DNA of 64,000 nucleotides from Gammaproteobacteria bacterium (lineage in GTDB: Bacteria > Pseudomonadota > Gammaproteobacteria > GCA-001735895): positions 58,713 through 122,712 of the forward strand of contig JAAEMR010000193.1 of assembly GCA_024225395.1 (NCBI GenBank), written 5' to 3'. The notes below the pieces were generated by a model. It was not told where the DNA came from. It was given only the letters and a program-made list of their open reading frames with translations, and did no database searches. Of the stretch, positions 17,247 to 26,495 are shown in pieces. The position numbers were made by a program, and so were the translations under genes. Within the stretch, counting starts at the first letter, position 1. Each line of letters opens with the position of its first letter.

Positions 17247-17289
17247 CTAAAGCAAAGGTTAATTAGACGACAATCCGCCTTTACTTTAG
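17247..17289. promoter_or_regulatory. Inverted repeat CTAAAGCAAAGG / CCTTTACTTTAG
   Basis: Two twelve-base arms (17247-17258 and 17278-17289) complementary except for one position and separated by 19 bases, in the middle of the divergent gap. The spacing centre to centre is about three helical turns, so it could bind a regulator at two half sites and control both arms. As RNA it would be a stem with a large loop. No known operator consensus is recognised. Confidence 0.45.
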
Positions 17290-17471
17290 TTAAGACCGTG
17301 CAAGGATAGCAAAATTAAAATTTATCCCATCGGAACTTTTTAATTTTGTGACCTATTTCCGGAATGTAAATCTTTTTCGTGCTAACCGGCTATGTTAGTT
17401 TAAAAAGCACTTACACCGATTATTTTCCTCCCATCTGCATTGATTGATGGTTAATTCATGGACATCTATAA

Positions 17472-18722
17472 ATGCTTAAAAAATCATATTTTGTGCTGTC
17501 AATTGGGTTAACACTTTTGGCTAGTCAGGTTGTTTTTGCCGACACCGAACAGCGACGCCAGGCTAAACGCATTCATGATCGTTTAACTGGAACGCCCCCC
17601 AGTGACAGCATTCTGGCGGAAATGGAAACACTGCTGATGAATGACTCCACAGGAAAGTCTGCGGCAGATAAAGCCTTAGAAGATCCTGCATTTTATAATG
17701 TAACTTTAAAAAATTTTGCTGCTCCCTGGACCAATGAAGAACAGACTGTATTCACGCCACTCAATGATTACACCGCTACGGTCATCGGCATGATTCGTGA
17801 TGATATCGATTTTCGAGAAGTATTAAGCGGAGACATCCTTTATACCGGTGATCCATCAGTTGTCATCGATGACAATAGCCAGCCCGTCCCTTATTCAAAT
17901 TTTAATAATGACCATTATGTGACACTGGAAAATCTCGGGCCCGAAACAGGCAACCTTGCCGATGACACAATCCTGACCCGGCAAAACCAGAGCAATATTA
18001 CCGGTCTGGACTCAGCGGCCACGGCAGGTATCATGACAACCCGCGCAGCAGCTCGAGCCTTTTTCTTCAAGGGCACTAGTCGAGCAATGTTTCGCTTCAC
18101 TTTTATGAATCACCTGTGCACCGACCTGGAACCGTTGAAAGATAACTCACGCATTCCAGATCGCGTTCATCGCGATGTCTCTCGAAGCCCGGGGGGTGAT
18201 AGCCGAATTTTCCTGAATAGTTGCGTGGCCTGTCATGCCGGCATGGATGGTTTCATGGGCGCTTATGCTTATTATGACCTGGAATTTGACGAAGCCAATG
18301 ACATTGTAGATGAGAGCACTCCGCATCTGGTTTATACACCAGACAAGGTCCAGGCAAAGTTTCTGATTAATGAAAATAACTTCAAACCCGGCCACGTCAC
18401 TATCGATGATAGCTGGATCAATTACTGGAGAAATGGCCAGAATGCACTGCTAGGCTGGAGTGACAATTACCAGGGGTTGCAGAAAGATGCAAAAGGTCAT
18501 GCTTTTGGCAATGGCGCCAAAACCATGGGACGCGAACTGGCTAACAGCGAAGCTTTCGCACAGTGCCAGGTCAGGAAAGTTTTCCAGAATGTCTGTTTAC
18601 GTGAACCCGGCAACAGTAATGACCGGACAGAAGTAAACAGTATTGTCGATTCCTTCAAAGCAGACGACTATAAAATGAAACAGGTGTTTCGGGATGTCGC
18701 CGCCTATTGCAAGGGGAATTAA
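17472..18722 (+). CDS. Secreted CxxCH protein with DUF1549-like N-terminus
   Basis: 416 residues with a signal peptide (ASQVVFAD). The N-terminal IHDRLTGTPPSDSILAEMETL resembles the RLTGRPPT... start of planctomycete DUF1549 proteins, and the region YTATVIGMIRDDIDFREVLSGD is similar in style. A single haem-binding motif CVACH lies near residue 251 in SCVACHAGMDGFMGAY. It is therefore likely a mono-haem c-type protein of the periplasm or cell surface. It opens the thirteen-gene rightward unit and is followed two bases later by the diheme LamG lipoprotein gene. Family naming is by pattern only. Confidence 0.65.
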   Translation: MLKKSYFVLSIGLTLLASQVVFADTEQRRQAKRIHDRLTGTPPSDSILAEMETLLMNDSTGKSAADKALEDPAFYNVTLKNFAAPWTNEEQTVFTPLNDYTATVIGMIRDDIDFREVLSGDILYTGDPSVVIDDNSQPVPYSNFNNDHYVTLENLGPETGNLADDTILTRQNQSNITGLDSAATAGIMTTRAAARAFFFKGTSRAMFRFTFMNHLCTDLEPLKDNSRIPDRVHRDVSRSPGGDSRIFLNSCVACHAGMDGFMGAYAYYDLEFDEANDIVDESTPHLVYTPDKVQAKFLINENNFKPGHVTIDDSWINYWRNGQNALLGWSDNYQGLQKDAKGHAFGNGAKTMGRELANSEAFAQCQVRKVFQNVCLREPGNSNDRTEVNSIVDSFKADDYKMKQVFRDVAAYCKGN

Positions 18723-18724
18723 TC

Positions 18725-21325
18725 ATGGCTCGCTTTTTTAAATTCTCCCTGTTCGATACAAACTCAATGCTTAAAGTCGGGCTGATTTTAACTTTACCAG
18801 CCATGTTAACTGCCTGTGACGGCCCGGCGACAGTAGCCAATCCATTTCAGGATACGGGCACACTGGTTAACGATAGCCCCGCAGCAGCCGGACAGGCAGA
18901 GCGCGATTTTGAAGTCAATTTATGGAATAACCTGAAAACTGAGAATCGCTGTGGCCAATGTCATGCTGATATCAGCGGGGGACAGGCACCCTATTTTGCA
19001 GACCCTGCTAATGTCAATACATCCTACGCAGCCGCATTACCACTGGTTAACCTGTCAGATCCATCCAGCTCATTGTTGGTGACTAAAGTCGAAGCAGGGC
19101 ATAACTGCTGGGAACAGTTTGACTCTGTTTGTGCCGATAGCATAAAAAGCATGATCAGTAACTGGGCAGGCCTTCCCAGTGACACGACTACAGCACGCGC
19201 TATAAAATTAACAGCGCCGGCCATTAAAACCCCGGGTGATAGTAAAACTTTTCCCGACCTGGCCGATAGTTTTGAAGCCACTGTCCACCCATTATTGTTA
19301 GATCATTGCATCGCCTGTCACTACGAAGAAGGTCTGTCTCAACAACAGTCTCCATTCTTTGCAAATCCTGATGCAAGTTCCGCTTATGAAGCGGTTAAAC
19401 CCAAGATCAATATTGATCTACCTTCCAATTCGCTGCTGGTTCAACGTTTACTGGGGAATCATAATTGCTGGTCAGATTGCCTGGACGATGCTGCTGAAAT
19501 GCAGCTAGCCATTGAACAATTTGCAGATGCAATTCCAACCACTCAAATTGACCAAAACCTGATCACCAGTAAAGCACTGGTATTGCTGGACGACGGCATT
19601 ATCGCTTCGGGTGGTAATCGTCATGAATACAATATGATAGCTCTGTGGGAATTTAAAGTCGGTACAGGCTCAACTGCTTTTGATACCAGCGGTATCGAAC
19701 CCGCCATGAACTTAAACCTGAATGGTAATGTCAGCTGGCTGGGTGCTTATGGCCTGGACTTTTCCGGTGGTAAAGCCTGGGCGGATACTCAATCCAGTAA
19801 GAAACTGCATGATTTTATAAAATCATCCGGTGAATACACGATTGAAGCCTGGGTTATTCCGGCTAATGTGACACAGGAAGATGCCAACATGCTCAGCCTT
19901 GACGCAGGATCAACCAGCAAAAACTTTGCGCTGACTCAAACGCTGTATAACTACAATTTCCATAATCGTACCGCTCTATCGGATACCAATGGTGATCCTG
20001 CATTATCGACACCGAATGCCGATGAAGTGCTGCAATCCAGCTTGCAGCACGTGGTTGCGACTTATGACCCTGTGACAGGCCGTCAAATCTTCGTCAATGG
20101 TGAGCTTATCAATACGCCTGACCCCATCACTGAATCAACCTCTATCAATGTCTGGGATGACACGTTTGCCTTTGTGCTCGGTAACAGTTCGGCAGAAGGG
20201 AACCCCTGGTCGGGTAAAATACGTCTGGCAGCGGTACACAATAAAATATTGACGGATGCCCAGATTAAACAGAATTTTGATGCCGGTGTAGGACAGAAAT
20301 ACTTCCTGCTATTCTCTATTGCCGAACAGACTGGAATCGATGACAGTTATATCAAAGTTGAAGTATCCCAGTTTGACAGCTTCAGCTATCTGTTTAACCA
20401 GCCTGCATTCATCAATCTCAACCCGGACTGGGTACCCGGTGGTTTCACGATCCAGAAAATGCGTATTGGCATTAATGGTAAACAGGCCATCGCCGGGCAA
20501 TCTTTTGCTTATCTGGATGAAACCATCAGCAGTAATAGTTATTCTGCCGATGAAGGGCAATTGTTATCATCTCATGGAGCCGTCATAGCGCTGGAAAAAG
20601 GTGCTGATAGTGATGAATTTTTCCTCACCTTTGAATTTCTCGCTGGCATTAGTAATACTTTTGTAGAACCTGCACCCGTGCCTCCCGCAGATCCTGCTGA
20701 TGCAGAACCCAGCTCAGATATCGGTGTGCGGACGTTTGATGAAATCAATGCAACCATCGCCAAAATCACCGGTATCCCCGTGACCAACACAACGGTTAAC
20801 GACCTGTATTTACAGTACAAACAGCAGTTGCCTACAGTCGAAACTATCGACGCCTTTCTGTCATCCCACCAGATGGCGATAGCGCAACTTGCTTTAACAT
20901 CCTGTAGTGAGAGAGTTAATCTGGACAGTGCTTTACCCGCCATACAAAGAAAACTGTTTACCGATGTCGATTTCACCGAGTCGGCTGAAACAGCTTTCAA
21001 TACGTTGACCAAACGCGGTTATGCAATAGACCCTGTTTTAAATGTTTTATTGTCAACCGACCTGGATACACAACCGGATCAGACTGAAACCACCAATTTA
21101 CTCGGTGCCAATACCCCGCAAACTCTGGATAGCGGAAGCGGAACTTATAGTTTCGACAGTTTAATCACCGAAATGACAAAATGCCCGGTTGATGGTGACC
21201 CGCATTTCAACGAAGACTTCCCCTGTAATCCGGTGACCGATATCAATACCGTGGCTCGCACCGCTGAAATCGTAAAAGCCATTTGTGCCGCTGCTGTTGG
21301 CAGTGCCGCCATGTTGATTCAATAG
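18725..21325 (+). CDS. Diheme LamG-domain lipoprotein
   Basis: 866 residues from the ATG at 18725, which has an AAGGGG ribosome site; lipobox MLTAC (Cys31). Two similar modules follow: CGQCHADISGGQAPYFAD near residue 76 and CIACHYEEGLSQQQSPFFAN near residue 195, each then running to a conserved NCW (HNCWEQF, HNCWSDC). This looks like an internal duplication of a haem domain. Residues ~290-520 form a concanavalin-like LamG jelly roll (EYTIEAWVIPAN, HVVATYDPVTGRQIFVNG). The C-terminal part has no motif I know. Probably a surface-exposed haem protein that binds a polymer or partner protein. Confidence 0.75.
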   Translation: MARFFKFSLFDTNSMLKVGLILTLPAMLTACDGPATVANPFQDTGTLVNDSPAAAGQAERDFEVNLWNNLKTENRCGQCHADISGGQAPYFADPANVNTSYAAALPLVNLSDPSSSLLVTKVEAGHNCWEQFDSVCADSIKSMISNWAGLPSDTTTARAIKLTAPAIKTPGDSKTFPDLADSFEATVHPLLLDHCIACHYEEGLSQQQSPFFANPDASSAYEAVKPKINIDLPSNSLLVQRLLGNHNCWSDCLDDAAEMQLAIEQFADAIPTTQIDQNLITSKALVLLDDGIIASGGNRHEYNMIALWEFKVGTGSTAFDTSGIEPAMNLNLNGNVSWLGAYGLDFSGGKAWADTQSSKKLHDFIKSSGEYTIEAWVIPANVTQEDANMLSLDAGSTSKNFALTQTLYNYNFHNRTALSDTNGDPALSTPNADEVLQSSLQHVVATYDPVTGRQIFVNGELINTPDPITESTSINVWDDTFAFVLGNSSAEGNPWSGKIRLAAVHNKILTDAQIKQNFDAGVGQKYFLLFSIAEQTGIDDSYIKVEVSQFDSFSYLFNQPAFINLNPDWVPGGFTIQKMRIGINGKQAIAGQSFAYLDETISSNSYSADEGQLLSSHGAVIALEKGADSDEFFLTFEFLAGISNTFVEPAPVPPADPADAEPSSDIGVRTFDEINATIAKITGIPVTNTTVNDLYLQYKQQLPTVETIDAFLSSHQMAIAQLALTSCSERVNLDSALPAIQRKLFTDVDFTESAETAFNTLTKRGYAIDPVLNVLLSTDLDTQPDQTETTNLLGANTPQTLDSGSGTYSFDSLITEMTKCPVDGDPHFNEDFPCNPVTDINTVARTAEIVKAICAAAVGSAAMLIQ

Positions 21326-21334
21326 GAAATGATC

Positions 21335-22954
21335 ATGACCAGTAAACTTAAACCCAATCAAAAAGCTCATCCTGTTGACGCAGCGCTTTATCATGATGAT
21401 CATGCACGACCGGTTTCCCGTCGGGACTTCATCAGACAGGGATTTTTGGGTGGCACTGCCAGCTTGATCAGTGGTGGTGTGTTTAGCCTTTTTGCCTCAC
21501 CCAATACCGCCATGGCAGCCCTGTCTTCAGATGTTGGTTCATTAGCGGCCGATATTAATTGCTCCCTCGGTGGCCTCACCGGTGATGCGAAAGTTCCGTT
21601 TATTTGCTTTGATCTGGCCGGTGGTGCCAATCTTGCCGGTTCAAATGTACTGGTCGGTGGTTCAGGCGGTCAAAATGACGCTACTATTTCCACCGCCGGT
21701 TACAGCAAAATGGGCATTCCTGGTGACATGGTTCCGGGTCTCGACTCTACCAGTTTTAGTCTGCTTAACAGCAGCTTGAACAATGACTTCATTAATGACG
21801 ACCTGGGCTTACAGTTTCATGCCGACAGCGCCATGTTAATGGGCATACTGGAAAGAGTCGGAACCGCTATCGGCAATATCGATGGCTGCGTGATACCGGC
21901 TCGCTCCGACAATGATACCGGCAATAATCCACATAATCCCCTGTATGGCATTGCAATGGCTGGAGGCAAGGGCAGTGTGGTTGACCTGGTCGGCTCTCGA
22001 AGCAGCGATTCGGGCGGTAACTCAATGGCTCCGGCAGATATGATTAACGCCGAAGTTCGCCCGACCAAAGTCGATCGTCCCAGCGATGTCACCGGTATGG
22101 TGGATGTGGGCGAGCTCACCGCCATCTTAAATAATCCGGCCGATGTCACGGCAGTGATGGAATCGATGGCTCGAATCACGCATAAAAAGCTCAAACTTGG
22201 CACAGTAAATACCGGTTTGACCAAAGATGAAGTGGTTAAAGACCTGGTGCGATGCGGATACCTCAAAGCAGCTGAACTGGCCGACAGGTTTGCCGGAAGA
22301 GAAGTAGATCCGACCGAAGACAGCAATATTTTAAACATATTTACCCCCGCCGAACTGGACACTGATGGCGAATTTCGCAAAACCGCATCGGTCATGAAAA
22401 TGGTATTGAACGGATATTCTGCCGGGGGGTGTATCACCATGGGCGGTTATGACTACCATACCGGTGATCGAAGGACTGGTGAAAATCGTGATTTGCGAGC
22501 CGGCCGATGCATCGGTGCCTGCCTGAACTACGCTGCACAACTGGGCAAACCGCTGATGATTTACGTGTACAGTGACGGGTCGGTAGCCAGTAACGGGATG
22601 CGCGATGACACTGCCGATTCGGGTTCAGTTCTGGGTGGCCGGGGTAAGGGTGTATGGACGGGTGATAATTCCTCAACGGCCTGTTCCTATATGCTGGTGT
22701 ATAACCCCACTGCCAAACCCACCACTCTGGTCACTCCATCCATAATCGGACGCCAGCTTGGCCGTTTCTCTGCAGATGCTTCTGTGGTTACGTCATCCAG
22801 CCCGGCGGCTAACAATGTTAATTTACTGGTGAATACAGTGTTACTGAACTACATGTCTCTAAATGGTGATATCGGACAGTTTGCCAGCGCTTTTCCCACC
22901 CATGGTCTCGGCAGTGCATTCGATCAATATGCCGCCTTCGGGCCAATAGCTTAA
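21335..22954 (+). CDS. Tat-exported DUF1501-like protein
   Basis: About 539 residues from the ATG at 21335, chosen for the AGGA seven bases upstream; another ATG lies at 21329. A twin-arginine signal is clear: SRRDFIRQGFLGG followed by a hydrophobic stretch and ANTAMA-like cleavage region. The mature part has FICFDLAGGANLAGSNVLVGG, GGYDYHTGDRRTGE and LMIYVYSDG, which parallel the GGxD, GxDTH and SDFGR blocks of the DUF1501 sulfatase-like family. Several catalytic positions differ, so activity is uncertain. It sits nine bases after the LamG gene and twenty before apbE. Confidence 0.65.
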   Translation: MTSKLKPNQKAHPVDAALYHDDHARPVSRRDFIRQGFLGGTASLISGGVFSLFASPNTAMAALSSDVGSLAADINCSLGGLTGDAKVPFICFDLAGGANLAGSNVLVGGSGGQNDATISTAGYSKMGIPGDMVPGLDSTSFSLLNSSLNNDFINDDLGLQFHADSAMLMGILERVGTAIGNIDGCVIPARSDNDTGNNPHNPLYGIAMAGGKGSVVDLVGSRSSDSGGNSMAPADMINAEVRPTKVDRPSDVTGMVDVGELTAILNNPADVTAVMESMARITHKKLKLGTVNTGLTKDEVVKDLVRCGYLKAAELADRFAGREVDPTEDSNILNIFTPAELDTDGEFRKTASVMKMVLNGYSAGGCITMGGYDYHTGDRRTGENRDLRAGRCIGACLNYAAQLGKPLMIYVYSDGSVASNGMRDDTADSGSVLGGRGKGVWTGDNSSTACSYMLVYNPTAKPTTLVTPSIIGRQLGRFSADASVVTSSSPAANNVNLLVNTVLLNYMSLNGDIGQFASAFPTHGLGSAFDQYAAFGPIA

Positions 22955-22974
22955 ACCCGAAACAGGCTTGAATT

Positions 22975-23967
22975 ATGTTGAGGAAGTCATTAATATTTGG
23001 TTATTGTTTACCGTTTTTAGTAACGGCAGGATGCATCAGCCAAACTCATGCTGACTGGCTAAAGCAGTCTCAGGATTTGATGGGTACTCGTGTCAACATC
23101 GAGTTATGGAGCAATAAACCAGATCAGGCCAGCAATTGCAGTGACCGAGTTTTCACTGAAATGCACCGCATTGATGCCTTGATGAGCCCCTATAAAACCG
23201 ACAGTGAAATCTCTGCTATTAATCGACAGGCTGCTCAACAAGCTGTACCCGTCAGCGCTGAATTATTCAGGCTGATTCGAAAGTCTATACAGTTCTCGGA
23301 TTTATCAGCCGGAGCCTTCGATATCACTTTTGCATCAATTGGCTTTCAATATAATTACCGGACACATAAAAAGCCCGATGAGAAAACTATCAATCAACAA
23401 TTGAAAACCATTAATTACAAAAACCTGGTTCTGCATAATCAAACCATTAAATTTGCCATGCCGGGTATGTCCATTGACCTTGGCGGAATCGCAAAAGGTT
23501 ATGCGGTAGATAGAGCTATAGATATTCTTCAACAGTGTGGAATTACCCAGGCGCTGGTTAGCGCAGGTGGCGATAGTCGGCTGCTTGGAGATAAACAGGG
23601 CAGACCCTGGATGATTGGCATACAGCACCCGAGAAAAAAACAGGCCATCGCGCTGAGCATTCCATTAAGTCATACCGCGATATCCACTTCCGGAGACTAT
23701 GAACGTTTTTTTATATCTGACAAAAAACGTATTCATCATATAATTAATCCACAAACAGGAAAATCAGCCACCAACTCCTGGAGCGCCACCGTCATCGGTC
23801 CGGATGCTACATCAACCGATGCATTATCGACCAGCCTGTTTATTCTGGGTGCAAAAAAAGGGCTGGAGCTGATCAACACTCTGGACAACATGGATGCCAT
23901 CATCATCGATGCAAACGGTGAAATATTTTATTCCTCAGGGTTAGAAAACCCGGCTGAGCCCGGTTGA
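22975..23967 (+). CDS. apbE: FAD:protein FMN transferase ApbE
   Basis: 330 residues, lipoprotein-type signal (VTAGC, Cys20). ApbE takes FMN from FAD and attaches it covalently to a threonine or serine of exported redox proteins. Family blocks are intact: MGTRVNIELW, the DLGGIAKGYAVDRA flavin loop, SAGGDSRLLG, HHIINPQTGK and the metal-binding DATSTDALSTSLFILG. It is embedded between the haem-protein genes and the motor-associated genes, with gaps of 20 and 29 bases. No FMN-binding domain protein is encoded in the window, so its substrate is not evident. Confidence 0.93.
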   Translation: MLRKSLIFGYCLPFLVTAGCISQTHADWLKQSQDLMGTRVNIELWSNKPDQASNCSDRVFTEMHRIDALMSPYKTDSEISAINRQAAQQAVPVSAELFRLIRKSIQFSDLSAGAFDITFASIGFQYNYRTHKKPDEKTINQQLKTINYKNLVLHNQTIKFAMPGMSIDLGGIAKGYAVDRAIDILQQCGITQALVSAGGDSRLLGDKQGRPWMIGIQHPRKKQAIALSIPLSHTAISTSGDYERFFISDKKRIHHIINPQTGKSATNSWSATVIGPDATSTDALSTSLFILGAKKGLELINTLDNMDAIIIDANGEIFYSSGLENPAEPG

Positions 23968-23996
23968 CGCAATATTAAAATGTACAGGAACCTCTC

Positions 23997-24593
23997 ATGA
24001 CTATGACCCTAGATAAATCAGTTGGATTACAAAAGTCTGTGCAAGCTCTTAATTTTTCCAGCATGACGACTCTTTGCTTAGCGTTATTTATAACATTAAG
24101 TTTTGTGTTCAATGTCCTGCCGGTTAATGCACAGGAAGCCGAACCCATCACCGAGTTGCAGCAGAGCATTCAGGATTTAAAAAAAGATGTTCTGAAGCTG
24201 AATAGAAACCTGTTTATTCTGGAAGAGGATTTATTATTTCCATCCAATACACAGTTTAGTGTGTTTTTATCCCTGGACTCAGGCCAGCTTTTCACATTGG
24301 ACGCAGTGCAGCTCAAAATTGATAATAAAGTCATCGCCAATCACCTTTACACGGAAAGAGAATTAGACGCGTTAAAAAGAGGTGGTATTCAGCGCCTTTA
24401 TATCGGTAACCTGGCTTCAGGAGAACACGAAATTATCGCCATTTATACGGGCAAAGGCCCAAGTGACAGGGACTACAGACTAGGTAAAACCCTGACTATT
24501 GAAAAAGGGGTTGACCCGCAGTTTATAGAGCTGCAAATTATAGATGACCCATCTAAAGAGCAACCAAAATTCAATGCACGTATCTGGGAATAA
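23997..24593 (+). CDS. Small exported protein at the head of the Glt-like module
   Basis: 198 residues with an internal signal-like hydrophobic stretch (LCLALFITLSFVFNVLPVNAQ, residues ~27-47), a heptad-rich helix (LQQSIQDLKKDVLKLNRNL) and a beta-rich C-terminal domain with FSVFLSLDSGQLFTLDAVQL and LASGEHEIIAIYTGKGP, which looks immunoglobulin- or transthyretin-like. A short Met-rich N-terminal extension precedes the hydrophobic part; a start at Met23 (24063) is also possible. I recognise no characterised family. Position directly before TPR and ExbB/ExbD genes suggests a periplasmic component of that machine. Confidence 0.6.
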   Translation: MTMTLDKSVGLQKSVQALNFSSMTTLCLALFITLSFVFNVLPVNAQEAEPITELQQSIQDLKKDVLKLNRNLFILEEDLLFPSNTQFSVFLSLDSGQLFTLDAVQLKIDNKVIANHLYTERELDALKRGGIQRLYIGNLASGEHEIIAIYTGKGPSDRDYRLGKTLTIEKGVDPQFIELQIIDDPSKEQPKFNARIWE

Positions 24594-24611
24594 CTAGACA
24601 ATTTATTACTG

Positions 24612-26495
24612 ATGCCTGTTACTCCGCCCCCATTACTAAAACTATCAGCATTTTCTGTATTGTTATGCCTGGTTATGCCTGTCCAGGCTGAAGATCAGGT
24701 CGTAATCAAAGCACAGCATCAACAACAAGCCATGGATCTGGATTACGGAAGATCCATGTACTTTTTGTTTCAGCAGAAAAAGCTTCAGGCAATTACTACA
24801 CTAGAAGTTGCTAAACAAAAACAGACTCTGCAAAACCATTCGGAAGATGCCAGTTTTTTATTGGGAAGCCTGTATTTTGAATACGGACTATCCGAAGATT
24901 CTGAACAGATTTTTTCTCAGCTATTGAATGAAAAAACAGATTCGGCAATAACAAATAGAATCTGGTTCAACCTGGCAAGAGTTCAATACGAAAAAAATAA
25001 CTATCAACAGGCCGAAGCATTATTAACTCGAATCAGTGAAACATTATCACCGCAAAGAGAAGCCCAAAAATATTACTTCCTGACCAATATCCATAGTCAC
25101 AATAAACAATTTGAACAGGCCACTAAAAGCATTTCACAGATTAAACCTGAATCACTGTGGTCAGCTTATTCTCAGTATAATCTGGGAATTTCTCTGAGTA
25201 CTTCTGAGCAAAACCAGCAGGCACAACAATGGCTGATAAAACTTATTAACCGACAGTCCGTAGATAATGAACTTGCTTCACTGCAGGATTCTGCCAGAAT
25301 GGTTTTAGGTTTGATTTTATTACGCCAAAATCAATCACAGCAAAGTTTGCAATACCTTGGTGGAATCCATACTTCCAGCCCCCTTTCTAACAAGGCATTA
25401 CTCGCTACCGGCTGGGCCTGGAGCCAGTTATCTGACCATCAAAAAGCATTAGATTACTGGTTTTTTCTGGTCGATAAAAAACAGCTGGATAGCGCCACAC
25501 TGGAAGCTCATCTTGCCATAGCCGATGCCTATGAGCAGTTGAATAATAAAAGGACATCTATCCACTATTATCAACAGGCTTTGCAACAGTTTAAAAAATC
25601 CTTAAGCAACATGGATAAAGCCATTGATAGCATCAATGAAATGGACCTTATAAACACGCTTTACCGCGACAATATTATTCAACCCACAGTCAAAACTTCT
25701 TTTGATAGCAAATTGCCACAACATTTTTCAACCGCTTATCTACATCAAACGTTTGCCAGTAAAACATTCCAGCAGGCGATAGTAAATTACCAGGAATTAC
25801 TCGAAATACATAACGCCTTAATCCGCTGGAAAAGCAATTTACCCTCCCTGGGATTAATGCTGACCGAACGTATCAATTCATTTGAAAATAAACGCGAATT
25901 ACTCAAACAGACCACTGATTTGGAACAACTGGCAGAACTGCAACTACAACGTGATGAACTGGCACAGGAAGTAAATCGAATTAAACAGTCCGCAGATTTT
26001 TTGGCCCTGGCCAATGAAGATGAAACAGACTACCTGGAGCAACTGGAAGACATTAAAACATTGCTCTTCAAACTTGAAAGCCATCAGGACCTGTCAGATG
26101 AAAAGCAAAAATACCGTTTACTGTCAGGATTGTTACAGTGGAACCTGGATACTGAATTTCCTAAACGATACTGGAGAGTTCTACACCAACTTCAGTTGCT
26201 CGACCGGGCACTGGAAAAGGCAAAATTGTCGGCAAGCTCCCTGCAGCAGGCTTCTGCTATTAACGAGTTAAAGTTAATTGATTTTCAACAGCGTATTTCC
26301 GGACAGGACAGTGAAATAGAACGCATGGAAATTAATGCTTCTCAATTAATTGAGCAACAGGAACAGTTGATTAACAGGCTGGCAATTGATGTTATTGAAA
26401 ATCGAAAGAAACATGTAACACAGTTGCAACTGAATGCTCGCTACTCACTGACAAGGCTACACGATGAAACCTTAAAGCTTAAGGGGTCACAATGA
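24612..26495 (+). CDS. Periplasmic TPR protein of the Glt-like module
   Basis: 627 residues with a signal peptide ending VMPVQAED. The first ~330 residues are tetratricopeptide-like helix pairs (FLLGSLYFEYGLSEDSEQIF, WFNLARVQYEKNNYQQAEAL, YNLGISLSTSEQNQQAQQWL, AIADAYEQLNNKRTSIHYYQ). The last ~200 are coiled coil (LEQLAELQLQRDELAQEV; QISGQDSEIERMEINASQ-like). It probably scaffolds other envelope proteins. Its stop overlaps the next TPR gene by four bases, so the two are co-translated. It corresponds in layout to GltD/GltE-type TPR proteins of Myxococcus; the exact orthology is not claimed. Confidence 0.75.
   Translation: MPVTPPPLLKLSAFSVLLCLVMPVQAEDQVVIKAQHQQQAMDLDYGRSMYFLFQQKKLQAITTLEVAKQKQTLQNHSEDASFLLGSLYFEYGLSEDSEQIFSQLLNEKTDSAITNRIWFNLARVQYEKNNYQQAEALLTRISETLSPQREAQKYYFLTNIHSHNKQFEQATKSISQIKPESLWSAYSQYNLGISLSTSEQNQQAQQWLIKLINRQSVDNELASLQDSARMVLGLILLRQNQSQQSLQYLGGIHTSSPLSNKALLATGWAWSQLSDHQKALDYWFFLVDKKQLDSATLEAHLAIADAYEQLNNKRTSIHYYQQALQQFKKSLSNMDKAIDSINEMDLINTLYRDNIIQPTVKTSFDSKLPQHFSTAYLHQTFASKTFQQAIVNYQELLEIHNALIRWKSNLPSLGLMLTERINSFENKRELLKQTTDLEQLAELQLQRDELAQEVNRIKQSADFLALANEDETDYLEQLEDIKTLLFKLESHQDLSDEKQKYRLLSGLLQWNLDTEFPKRYWRVLHQLQLLDRALEKAKLSASSLQQASAINELKLIDFQQRISGQDSEIERMEINASQLIEQQEQLINRLAIDVIENRKKHVTQLQLNARYSLTRLHDETLKLKGSQ

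Larger units (their letters stand above)
17089..17471. promoter_or_regulatory. Shared divergent control region of the envelope redox locus
   Basis: This 383-base gap separates the first genes of the six-gene leftward and thirteen-gene rightward units, so both promoters must lie here. It holds two clear inverted repeats, listed separately, and AT-rich stretches such as AAAATTAAAATTTATCCC. I see no FNR-type, CRP-type or sigma-54-type match. No open frame in it looks coding. Confidence 0.6.

Noticed and set aside
21817..22440. 207-codon open frame on the minus strand
   Set aside because: It lies entirely inside the DUF1501-like gene and has low-complexity Ser/Leu/Pro composition typical of an antisense frame.
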